Part shown: positions 44,237-56,200 of the stretch, piece after piece | How positions within the stretch are numbered: the first letter of the stretch is position 1 | How the letters are laid out: each line of letters begins with the position of its first letter | Assembly (NCBI RefSeq): GCF_964275005.1 | Contig: NC_092688.1 | Span: forward strand, 17,266,367-17,330,366 | From: Diadema setosum | Taxonomy: Eukaryota > Echinodermata > Echinoidea > Diadematoida > Diadematidae | Direction: 5' to 3' | Length of the DNA stretch: 64,000 nt | Program-made: the position numbers and the translations under genes | Notes under the pieces: model-generated | What the model was told of the DNA's origin: nothing | Seen by the model: the letters and a program-made list of their open reading frames with translations, nothing else | The model's database searches: none

Positions 44237-44479
44237 CTGTATACGCCATATATTTCGCGAGTCTAAATTTTCGCGAATTGGGAATTCCCGACGATTTCGC
44301 GAGTGGTTAAATTTGCGATCGTGGTGGAGTCCTGTACTGAACGGAGAAGTGTTCACTCGTACGTCACATTCACATCGGGATCAGAGTCAGTATTTTCGCG
44401 TGTCTTTAATTTCGAGAATAGCATCTGACTCGCGAAATTCGCGATAATAAAAACCCCACGAAATATTCGGCGTATACAG
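44237..44479. mobile_element. TTCGCG-family MITE, best-preserved copy
   Basis: CTGTATACGCCATATATTTC and its inverse stand between TA dinucleotides. Inside are TTCGCGAATTGGGAATTC, TTCGCGAGTGGTTAAATT and CTGACTCGCGAAATTCGCGA. At 243 bp it serves as the reference for the other copies in this window. Confidence 0.8.
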
Positions 44480-45283
44480 TATTGCAATCACTTCTTTCGA
44501 TCGAATCTCTACTGTGAGGAACAATATCATCGGGGTGTGGCAATGATAACTTCGCCAAGAAATCACAACTGCAACTCATGTTCACCTTTGGCATGGCAGT
44601 TGTCAATTTTTATTGATGCCCATTCCAGACAATGTAGATAACACACACAGAGATTATATCAGTACAACTTGAAAGACAAAAGGTATGGCACACTGACAGC
44701 TAAAATACATAGAAAATAAGACAGATGTCTCATTAAAAATCCACCAGACACATCTTTTTTTTAATCACTTAAACCATTTCTAAAGACTTAATTACATGCA
44801 TATCTTTTTTATTTGCTAACACATTGTTAACAAAAAATCATTCTAATAATGATTCAAAATTAACTTCTTCCACAAACATCATAAGCACATTAAAGAATGG
44901 GTTTGTGATAAGTATAGGTACTTTTTCATTTGCTTCACTGTTCATGTACATAATAATAAAGTGAAAATTTGATTGAAAAGTATGAGCATTCAACAATTGG
45001 ACAGTTATCTCAAAGTTCTTTAAGTTAGGTCTGACACAAAATACTTTGGACAGACGTAATTCACATTTAAAATATACAACAAAAATAACAATTTTCCATA
45101 AGATAAATCATAATAAACACATTGTCATCTTCATTACTATATATGTACAATATTCTTTTTTTTTTCTCAAACGAGAATGAAATCAGGGAACGCCTAGTGG
45201 ATAAAGTGAAATTACAGGATGAGATCAGTGAACATTTTAGGAAAGAGGAACATATGACAGATACTGTTTTAAATATCAAATAA

Positions 45284-45660
45284 AGCGGGTATCTCATTGG
45301 ACTGGAGACTAGTTGGCGGCATGGTGGCGACTTGAGTCTCCCTAGTTGCGGAGATGTCTCTGCCAACTTTTTGGAGACTCTTTCGGGTCTCCATTTGGCT
45401 GTGGAGACATCTCCACGACGTCTCTGCGATGTCTCCTTCTAGTTGCGGCCAAGTCACAGATTTCATTTTATTCACGAGGTCTCAAAGACATCTCCACGAA
45501 TATTGCGGAGGGTCCATTGGCAACTTTCTGGAGACGTAATGGAGACATAGTGGAGACGTCCTGGACATGTTGTGGCAACATCTTTGCAACTTCTAGACGA
45601 ATAATTTATCACCTTAATTGGAGATGTCTCCTTCTTGGTGAGAGCGCAAGCCTTTTTTGG
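45284..45660. repeat. block dense in GGAGAC / GTCTCC words
   Basis: The hexamers GGAGAC, GTCTCC and GTCTCT occur more than fifteen times in about 350 bp, in both orientations (for example GTGGAGACATCTCCACGACG near 45410). Phrases such as GATGTCTCCTTCT recur near 45430 and 45625. It is probably a decayed foldback element, but clear ends are not visible. Confidence 0.6.
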
Positions 45661-46890
45661 TCTCACACGAGTCACAGCAAAGTTTCGTCCAAGTGGATAC
45701 GTCATTCAGTCATCTTACATGACCCAACAATTTATCTGTGACTGACAACTGACATATAACATTAAAAACAATCATGGACATTGCTGATACAATATAATAA
45801 GATAGACAAACGGATAAAAATCAACACAATGCTACTATAGTGCATTGACATTGCACTGAAATCTCTAGTCTTTAAACTTTTTACATGCAATGATCAAACA
45901 ACAGTTTATTTTTACTTACAGAAAGGTAACACATTGATAAAATTCTGCATACATATACAATCAAAATTGATCACTTGAATACACAAATCCTACTTATTTT
46001 GACTGGCAGTATCCAATGAAATTCCATTCTTTGATTTCATTAAGACAGAAGCACAGTAAGCTGTGTCTATTGCTTTGCAATTTGCAAAAACAGTTAGTTA
46101 AATAAATAAATGTCTTCCCGTAAAACATGCTGTTACATTGGCTTTTATGACAGAGTGAGGCAGTAAAACGATTCATACAAGTGAATGTAAAACATCTGTA
46201 GTAGCAAAAAGATTCAGACATATTGCAAACTGAATGGTAAAAACAAGCCTGTGGCAATTTTTACCTACAGGCACTATTGCAAAATATGGCTGTACTATCA
46301 GCCAACACTAATCAAGGCATACATTATAGATATGCCGAAAGCTGACTGGATGTTGAATCACGTCTGGTCACCATGACAACAGACATCTATGCAGGTGAGC
46401 CGATAACTGTAAGAGGAATTTGATACCTTATTCATCTTCTTCTATATAAGGTCTGTGTGGGATGAAATGATAATAATAATGAAAAAAAAAAATCTTGGTG
46501 AAATATGTCACATTCATAGTAGCCCTATACAATGCTCTTTCATATGTACACTGCAATGAGTATAAGACTACACTGTCTATACAACTGACCCATTATGGAA
46601 GCCATGCGACCGATTGATAAATAACTCTCAGAGAATATGACAAATTCATTTTTGAATGTGTACATGTACATCTATTTAATAAGGATGATTCTTTGCTTTT
46701 TTTGTTGCTATAACCATCTGATGCTTCTAAATTGACATTCACAAAGGTTTTCTTTGGCTTATGCTCACACGTGTGTGAAGTGATCTTTGCCATCTTTGAA
46801 ATCTTACTGCATTGTCTCTTCATATTACCCTTTGACCCTTTGGCTTTCCATACTTCTATTTCTCAGTGGGGTGAGATGATAAATGGAATA

Positions 46891-47114
46891 CTGTATATAA
46901 TAGGCATATACTTAGCAAGACTAATTTTCCACAATTTTGTGAGCGGTTGATTTTGTGATCGTGGAGTACAGTAATGGACAGAGAATTGTACACATGTACA
47001 TTGCATTCATGTCCAGATCAAAGTTAGTATTTTTGCATGTTGTAGAATTCGCAAATAGCACCCACATCACAAAATTCTAGAAAATAAAAACCTGCTAAAT
47101 AGACGGCGTGAACA
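46891..47114. mobile_element. TTCGCG-family MITE, decayed
   Basis: TA-CTGTATATAATAGGC at the left and ..GGCGTGAACAT at the right align with the ends of the copy at 44237. The inner words TTTGTGAGCGGTTGATTTTG and ATCAAAGTTAGTATTTTTGC align in order, but the CpG-rich TTCGCG words have mostly become TTTGTG/TTTGCA, as expected from CpG decay. Confidence 0.65.
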
Positions 47115-47739
47115 TTAAGTTGATCTCTCTTTTGGGCTGCCACTGATAATCCACAGAGGCATACTATCACAGAAACACAGAAGTTCTTACACACTGCCTC
47201 CAGGTACAGCAAATTCACTGACTACCACTATTAATAATGACTGCCAGAAGAGCAAACATATCCTAAATCTCCTATAAGCTAGCAACACTTTGGAACTGCA
47301 TATCAAAAACATAAATATCCTTCTTTCTTTCTTTTTTTTTTTCTATGATGTCATAATTCACCTTTCACCTCCAATCAACGTGAAGAGAAAGAAAAAATGG
47401 AAATGCATTTTTTTTTCTTTTACATCAACATAATATAACGAAGTCCTCCCAATCAGTATTTTTCCTATTATATCAAAATTTTATAATTAGCTAAACTGAT
47501 GAAGTATACAGAAATAAATAGATATAATTTTGGGTCCGGCATTTTTACTTTACTGAAGCAAAATTTCATTATACCCATAATCAATGTAACAAAAGTACAT
47601 TGTATGATTCTCATTTACCTAAACAATCCAATATATTTTTACAATCACATACAGAATTACTCTTTTAGGAAGATACAGAAGTAGTATGGCGTGAAATATT
47701 CAAGGCAACATTAGAATGAATGTTCGTTGTCTTTTTGGA

Positions 47740-47742
<3 letters not shown>

Positions 47743-47802
<60 letters not shown>
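47743..47802. repeat. (AT)n microsatellite
   Basis: Thirty uninterrupted AT units. Confidence 0.97.
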
Positions 47803-47809
<7 letters not shown>

Positions 47810-47999
47810 CATATACATATATATAAGAAAACAAATACACAAAAATGCACTGAAAAAAAAAGACCCAATAAAGGTATCAGGTGATGTATGAAATTTTATG
47901 CTTAGCTCTTGCGAGAACACATGTACTTAAATTGTATTTTTTGTATGTGTGGCACAGTCCTTTACTAGTGTCAAGCCTGGATTACAAAATGTGAATTCT

Positions 48000-48043
48000 C
48001 CCCCCCCCCCCCCCCCAAAAAAAAAAAAAAAAAAAAAAAAAAA
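48000..48043. repeat. poly-C / poly-A tract
   Basis: A run of C followed by a run of A; possible assembly-sensitive site. Confidence 0.9.
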
Positions 48044-49139
48044 TCCAGACATGGACATTATCTATTTATATTGCCAGACAAGATGATGAGGCACTTTTCT
48101 CATTCACTGAAAAACATGAAGACTGTCTTAGATGTATACCCAGAAATAACGTAGAAAGAGCAAGAAAGAACATTTGGAAAGCCCATTGGGCATATATAAG
48201 CAAACACGTACATGTACACAGCGCATACATACATGAATGCATCCCAGCAAACACCTAGGGAAACATATACACATTGCACATAGGGTCTTTAAAAAGAGGA
48301 TATTTATATCAAAAAACTTTGAATTCAATCAAAATAATGTGAGGATACTGCATAATTAGGATGCTCTGATTGCTCATTAGGTGCATTAGGAGTTTGCGCC
48401 CATGCATTCACAAAATTCAATTTGATTGCATAATTAGACAATTGACAACTGGACCAGCCAGATAATTTCTTTTTTGGTGACATCTGACCTTGACTATTCA
48501 CCTTCACCCATCATTTCATTTTTAATCTCTACCCTTCCTCCCATAGTATATTGCCACTGGACATTCCTAGCTGAAATCAGGGTGATAGATTAACATTTAT
48601 GTGACCATTGACCATGAATCTTGATTTATCACAACTATGACATTCACGTGAACACTTGTCAATATTACTACTATTCTCTATCGAACAACGTACATCGCCA
48701 AAGGAGATTGCTACGTGAAGCCAAAACTTGAAATTACAGCCTTTTTTTTTTTTTTTTTTTTTTTTTAACGGCAAAGTTACAATGACGTTTGAATGTAACT
48801 TTCAAAACTATTATGACATGGAACTATTTCTACCCCTCCAACAAAAATTTTTATCACCAACAGACTTCCTGAATGAAGTTACAGCTGAAAAACCCCATTT
48901 TTATCAAAGTTTTGAGACTTTTGATCTCGAGGGATTTTTGACAAAAAAAACACCAAAACTATTTGCACATCTACATCTCATGTAGCATATCTGGGCAAGG
49001 CACAAAGAAAATCTTTTTTGGCCATTTTTGTTAGATCATGCTTACGAAATTTACATCGGACGGACAGCCTGATTGACAACCTACAAACATATTGCCTCTG
49101 GAAACCTCTAGGATGTAAGCGTAAAAGCATAATAAATTA

Positions 49140-49304
49140 CTGTAAAACATGATATATTCGCGGCATGAATTTTTCGCGAAGTGCCACTGGCATTCAATGT
49201 ATATAGTGTAGACAAGAACTTTCGCATGCATTTTAATTTCGCGAATCTTGGCGCTTGCGAAATTCGTGAAATTAAAATGCACACGAACATTCATCATTTT
49301 ACAG
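49140..49304. mobile_element. 165-bp TIR MITE
   Basis: Ends CTGTAAAACATGATATATTC and, less perfect, ..CATCATTTTACAG stand between TA dinucleotides. Internal TTTTTCGCGAAGTG, ATTTCGCGAATCTTGGCG and TTGCGAAATTCG relate it to the TTCGCG family. Confidence 0.7.
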
Positions 49305-49644
49305 TAATTGATTGTTCACATTAGTTACAAACATAGATATTTTGTGCATAACATGTAAGACATTCCTTGACATTTTAGAACATCATACCATCAACCCGTT
49401 GAGGACGAGCAGACTTTATCATAACACACACTTCCCAAAGAGACTTGCCCAAGTAAGCTACAGATTAGTTATCAATGGGTTAATATTTCAGAAACGAAAT
49501 ACACCTAACAGCAAAGAAAACAATGCACGATGAAAGATACTTGCTTGAATAATGCTGCTTATTGAAAATGTGTATTAAAATCATTCTGCCGCAGATTAAC
49601 CCATCTGGACACAAATACTAACTTCACTAGAATCAAAGTCAGTA

Positions 49645-49827
49645 CAATGCACTCCTGTTATAATAAACACGGTTACAACGAAATTCCGGTTACAACAAAG
49701 TAAAAATTCAGGCCACAACATTATCCACTCTACGTATTTTTATTGTTTATTTGTTCAGTTATAACGAAATTTCTATGATAAAATGAAACTGCTGGTCCCG
49801 AGGACTTCGTTATAATGGGTGCCACTG
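49645..49827. mobile_element. Tigger/pogo-like MITE, 183 bp
   Basis: Begins CAATGCACTCCTGTTATAAT and ends TTCGTTATAATGGGTGCCAC TG between TA dinucleotides, with GGTTACAACGAAATTCCGGT words next to the left end. Same style as the ends at 20720 and 30481. Confidence 0.75.
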
Positions 49828-50118
49828 TACACACACTTCATGAGCACACTTGAGTCTACCTCTTCCATTCAATTTCAATTCGTATTCCTTTAAAGCAATC
49901 AGTAAAACTTGTACCTCTTGAGCACACATTACCCATCTTTTATTTTGATTTGTACCTATCAATCCAGCTTATAAATAGAATCTTTTCAAAATAGATAAAA
50001 ATCCTTCTGGCTTTGAATATAACATTATCAGAGACCAAGAGCACCAAGTGTTCTTACTTGAATTCATTTTCCCTGAAAGCGTTACAGAGGTCCTCTTTAA
50101 TACCAAAGGTGAATTGTT

Positions 50119-50279
50119 TCATCCCTCTGATGCGGCCACAAATTCGTCTTCCTCGTCGTCCTCCTCCTCATCGTTGTCCCCCTGGTTCACTCCCTCGATG
50201 TCAGGCTCCATCAACTCGATCCAGTAGCTCAGCTTCTTGCTGCGTGCCCAGCTGTAGCTGTTGTCCATCTTGACCACAT
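50119..50279 (-). CDS. SEC14L2: SEC14L last coding exon
   Basis: Encodes [20 protein letters not shown] (last GOLD strands), [13 protein letters not shown], then the acidic tail and TGA at 50119-50121. Acceptor TTTGCAG. Confidence 0.93.
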
Positions 50280-53200
50280 CTGCAAAAAGGAGAAACAATA
50301 AATCTCACAGACTTAAAACGGAAAGTTACAACATCACACACAGAGCAGGTCTTGAAAAGACAACCATCACTTTTATATTTTGATTGCCATTTCATGGGGG
50401 AAATTTTGAAACAACAGATTGATACGTCTTGCTCTCTTAACTCTATTAAAATGACAGAGATCTGTTGTGACTTGTGCCTTTTTTGTGTAAGGACGAGAGG
50501 ACTATTCCTTTCAGATGATGTGGATACAGTTTTTATGTTTGTTCCCTGTTTTCTATCTAAAACCATCAAACTACATTTGTGTTACAGATAACTGATATGA
50601 TGAAAACAACCTGCTTTTTGGTGTAATGATGCACGACAGCCATCACTGTCAAACTTCTTCATCACTATTACTTTTATGTCACTTTGCTCACTCGGTTTTT
50701 CATTTACAATAGCATCAACTGTTAAACAAAAAATTTGTCAAAGTTGTCAACAAGCTTACTCAACATAACAATGCACATTGTGAAAGCATCATTAAAAGAT
50801 TTTTATCACTATATCATAATCACACTGAACACATTATGAACTTTTTAAAGTTTCTTATAATGTGTGCCATCATTGCTTTGACAGAGTCAGCAAAACTGTC
50901 ATCACAAATTTTCTTCAATCACTCTTCTCCTTGAGTCGCCCTAAAACCAAGCCATCACACCAAAGCATCAGAGGTTTCCCCCGCCCCACTTACATGTGCC
51001 TGGCTCTTCCAAGATGAGTTCCCCCGTCTCCGGGACGAGATGGCAGCTGTACCGCTGTGTCTTCACGATGGCCGCTTTGCTCCCGTCCTCCCCAACTCTC
51101 TTCACCCCAAATGCTAGATCGTGATGCTCCGTTCGGAATTCATACCTTCAGGGAGGATTTTCAGGAGAGAGAGAAAGAGAAGGAGTTGAAAAAAAAAAAT
51201 AGGATGGAGTATCAAACACTTGCAACAAGGTAACAAGTAGCAGATGCACCTTGGTTCATGGAAGAATATTTCAAAGAAATTTGATCATAGCAAACTAACA
51301 TAACACCGTTGGGCATGAAAGGGGAAATGTGCAACTCATTCCGTTAAAATAGCTACTGGTATCCAGTGTATCAATCATTACAGTCTAGCGTAAATGAAAA
51401 CTCAAAAGAAAGTGCCAAATCCATAGTAATGATGCTTGTAGTAATCTACACGAACATCTATAAATTACATACGTTTTGCAGCAAGGCTGAACTTGAATAA
51501 GAAAAAAAAAAAAAAAATGATACTGAACTCCTAATACCAGAGTGCAAAATACTACAAACACTATAAATAGTAAATACTACAATGTGTCAACCTATTGATC
51601 ATTTGTTAAACTCATCTATTTGTTGCCATTAAAATCATCTTTTAACTTCAGACAATCCAAAAGTGTCGTTAACAAATTAAATCAACATGATTCCTGATAG
51701 TGAATTTGGTCAAGCATGAATTCTGAATGGCTCTTTTACCGTTATATAAAATAGCAGAACTTCAAAGCCTGAAACTGATTATGTGCAGAGTGGCTCAATC
51801 ACAAACAATTCGGATTGCATCACATTTAAGCAGTTGGGACAGGTTCCCTCTGCGAACCAATATTCACTCAAACAATTTGCTGTCAACCGTTCATTCTGTC
51901 TATTCATATATTTTATTGCAATCTTTGCTCCAAGCATACCTGAGAACACTATTGCACTGCGTGGTCCTGTATGTGAGTTGTAGCGTTCCTCCTCGCGCTA
52001 TCTCTTTGGTCGTCATCTGCGATGCGTCGATGGAAAGATGGCGACCCGTTGAGTAGTACTCCTTTGGCACTTTTCCTCCAAGTTTGATCTGAAGATGGAT
52101 ATATCATTGTTTGGTGATGTTTGTAGGTGCAGTTGGCATTTAATGGATGCTGTAGGCTGTGATAATAATAAAATACGGACTGGCCTTGATGGGAGTATAA
52201 CATTTATTGCCTAAACTAGAATTGTATTGCTCGAGTTGAAGATGGAACTATTTGACTCAGGCAATGCAATTCCCATATTTGATTTGTTTGGGTTTGCATG
52301 TGTGATCAAATTGCCCATTGATTGACATCAATGGACATCAATGTCTTCCCATCACGCAGACAACCGAATTTGTATACAAATTTATGTCCTAACAAAAGCT
52401 GGTGCTCTTCCGCCCAAAGAGCCAGTGATTGGAAAACATAGCAGCTGTGACCCCGCATGAGTTGCTCATGGCAGGCATTCAAATTTTTGATCACCAGGCG
52501 TTCAAATTTTCGGCTGCTGACTTGGGGGGGGGGGACTGATAGCTCTTCACAAGTATAGCTGTCACATTATTTCACATATAGTGAACTATTTGAAAAATGT
52601 TGTCACCAAAAGTGACATCATTTTCAAAATAGTAAACCATGGAGTGATCAAAATGTGCCAACACTCTGAAATAGTTGAAAATACATGTAATCACATGATG
52701 CTCTTTCAACCAATCCCTAGAGAATAAATTTTTGATCCAAAATATCAATACAAATATATGTGTGTACACCTATGCATGCATGCATGCACAGTGGCTCACA
52801 CACAGCTTCTTACCATTCCTGGACACATTGGGTCGCCATCTTCAATCATGTTCCCGCCCCAGTACTTGGGCAGCATGTCAGCATCAATGACCTTCAGAAG
52901 CTCATCAGCAAAGTTATCTGTTAACAGGTGCAACAATAAATTCTTTTCTGCTAGCATACAAAAATGTCTAACAAAAGGTATCATATATATATAAGATAAA
53001 TACGTGCATTGACATAAACAAGTGAGAACGAGATATGAAACTCGTCAGACTGACGAGTTAGGTGATACGCTTGGGGTCATCAGATGTCGGTCATCTGCGA
53101 TCGACAAAGAAAAGAATGTGATATAGGCACATTGAAATTATATTGAGCGTGCATGCAAAACCGTTTCTCTAACCTCTCGGCCACGGGACATCCACGGAAA

Positions 53201-56200
53201 TGGTAAGGCAAAAAAGAAATGTATAGATATTACAGGGAGAAAAGTCAATGCCCACTCAACCAACGTGGCCGCGTGAACATGTATTGCATTGCTAGACGGA
53301 AATGCGGCCTTGTAACTACTGATGTCGCTATGCCATTTCTGGCAACTTGGGAAAAATATGTGCCGTAAACATAAAACCTATAATCGGCTGGATTTGATAC
53401 CTTGCCTTTAGGCTTTAATCACAATTTTCAGTGTGATGACGTCATCAAAGTACAAAACAATGACATGGTCTTGAAAGACAATTGTTCAAAGTACAACACC
53501 TCCGTCGTCGTCATTACATACTATGATCGGTTTGACAAAGTCAGCCTGCAAAATTTTGCAGAAGTCGAAGCAATATGGTCTCCAACACAAAAAAGAGGGA
53601 TATGGTGTGTGTGTGTGTGTGTGTGTGTCTGTGTGTGTGTATAGGTGCGTTTATATACGAATGTGATTTCTACATGGACGAATATGTAATACAAAATTGA
53701 AGAAAAAAAGTAAAATGGCTAAGTATTTTGTTTCGTGATCTTGTGGGGTTCGAACCCGCACGTGTGCAACCTCACGTCTCTGAGACGTCGCCTTTAACCA
53801 CTCGGCCATACGTCTCGACGAGAAAATATGAGGAACGTAAACTTATGTATGTGAAAGATGAATCAGCAATCGTTTTGTCCACATTCCATTCTCATTTTCA
53901 GTTTTAAACTGCAAAATTATCAAACTGATGAGATTTCAAAGAATAAAATGCATGATTACTGCAGCTTATTGTCTCAGTTACCACATACTTAAGTTACAGA
54001 GGAAATGGAGCAAAATCAGCTGAGATAAAGGTGCTTAAACGTTGTCAAGTCAATGCACATAAAAAAAAAATAACCTCCCATAGACATAACACGTAAACTT
54101 GTCTGATTTAGAGTCTTTACCTTTAATAACAATTTGAAGTATGATGGTAAGTCTTCTCGAACCAAGGGTGTGGAACGTAAGCTTCTACGTGAAAGATGAA
54201 TCATGACGATCACCCGTGACCGACACATCTTCAAAGGGATCAGTTATTAGAAGTGGAAGCCCTCTTGCCAAGCATATTGTCTCAGCAATTCCAAAGCAAT
54301 GATACCCTTACATTTAGGCATACCATAATTTCCCTCTGAAATCAATGGTAGGCATTATTCATGTACAATTGCTTGCCTTGTCCATAAACTTTGCTTTACA
54401 AACTTTCAGTGAAACGTGTCATAACACAATTCTGTAACTCCATTAGCAGTGATTGACTACATAAAGAAAGATATATCAAATTGAACGCTTAGCGCGTATA
54501 ACTAAGGGGGATTTTAGCCTGATGCTCTGTTCTTCACTGCTCAGATACCAACAACACTCATTACCTACGGCTACGTATATAGAAACAGCTATGACGAAAA
54601 TAAGTTTTTCCTTTTCTTTGGCAGATAGACACACAACCCCTTTAAACCACACTATAATTGACATGGAGGGACATGAAAAAGTTCATTACTGCTACTAAAC
54701 AGTGATGCCTTCTACTCATGTGGCACAAGATACCTCTATAGCAACATAAAACCTGTCTACAACTCCGTTATTGCGTCAAACAATAACATCCTGGAATTTC
54801 CAAGAGATGAGCGAGACGCCATACACCTGGCCTAGAGTTAATTCATTCAGTTGCCATTCCTGCTCCAGTTGAGTTATGTAAATTATTTTCCGACCTGTCT
54901 TGTGACAGTGTAACAGGAACAGACGTAGAGAAAAGGAAAGAGAAAAGGAAAGGTGGCAAGCGGGGCACTGTATACCAAGGGCAATTTACAACATTACGTA
55001 TGATAAATGAAGCAAATCCAACCTCCAGCCTCCGACAAAAAAAAAAGGAACTTGAGTGACTGTGTGTCGTGGGGTAGTATAATTGATAAGATAATACGAT
55101 AAATGACATCGATCGGAATAAAGCTGAACTGCCAAAAGAAAAACAAAGAAAGAGAGAGAGAAAAAAATGATAGCGTCCTGCGGGTCTCGAACATCTCGTC
55201 CTAAGGTAGTACATAATGACCATGCAGCGCGATAAGCGACTATAAAGCCACACGGCTGTACCGAAGATTGGATGTGAAATGTATCTTTGATATTTTTTAT
55301 TTATATATATATATTTATCTTAAATCTTTATACCATTTACAACATGAAAAAGTTCATTACTACTGCTACTAAACAGTGATGCTTTCCACTCATGTGGCAC
55401 AAGATACCTCTATAGCAACATATAACCTGTCTACAACTCCGTTGTTGGGTCAAACAATAACAACCTGGAATTTCAAAGAGATGAGCGAGACGCCATACAC
55501 CTGGACTAGAGTTAATCAATTCAGCTCCCATTCCTGCAAGTTATTTAAACGTACATGTTCCTACATATCCTGTTACAGTATAACAATAACCAATGAAGAG
55601 AAAAGGAAAGAGCAAACGAAAGGTGGCAAGCGGGACACTGTAACAAGGGGCAATTTACAACATTAAGTGTGACAAAATTAATGAAGCAAACCCAATCTCC
55701 AAACTCCAATACAAAACAAGTGAAATAGAGCAGCCGTGTTCACGGGTTACGTACACTTGATAAAATAATACGATAAATGACATCGGAGTAAAGCTGAACT
55801 GCCGAAAAAAAGTGAGAAAAAAAAAGAACGGATAACAGTCCTGCGGGAGTCGAACCTCTCGCCTTCCGGTATGGCGTTATGAATAACCAGCGCGCTAACT
55901 GATTATGCCACATGGCTGTCCTGAAGATCGAGTGCGAAACTTAAATCTAAATACTATCGTGACAGTGTTGACTTGTGATGGCGCTATTCAACTTCCTACA
56001 AGTGGCAGCGTGGATTCGATCAATATACAGTTGCAAAGAAAAATTGGGAATCGTTCCGTACAGATTGCATTCTCATTTTCAGTTTTAAACTACAAAATTA
56101 TCAACCTGATGAGGAGATTTGAAAACATAAAATGCATGATTACTAAAGCTTCTTGTCTCAGCTACAACATATTTATGTTTCAGAGGAAATGGAGCAAAAT

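Larger units (their letters stand above)
34362..50118. other. intergenic region between RANBP1 and SEC14L
   Basis: No conserved coding frame. From left: the RANBP1 upstream flank with a GCTAGCTAGCTAGC run (about 34666), a TTTC microsatellite (34981-35011), the 7 kb TIR span 35276-42314, microsatellites, three small TIR elements, the GGAGAC-rich block and AT-rich sequence. The SEC14L 3' UTR ends here; an AATAAA on the minus strand at 49939-49944, about 175 bp past the stop codon, is a candidate polyadenylation signal. Confidence 0.6.

Noticed and set aside
53743-55919. Functional tRNA genes for Leu and Ile
   Set aside because: Boxes A and B are visible, but acceptor and T stems are broken and the anticodon loops are irregular; treated as tRNA-like relics.
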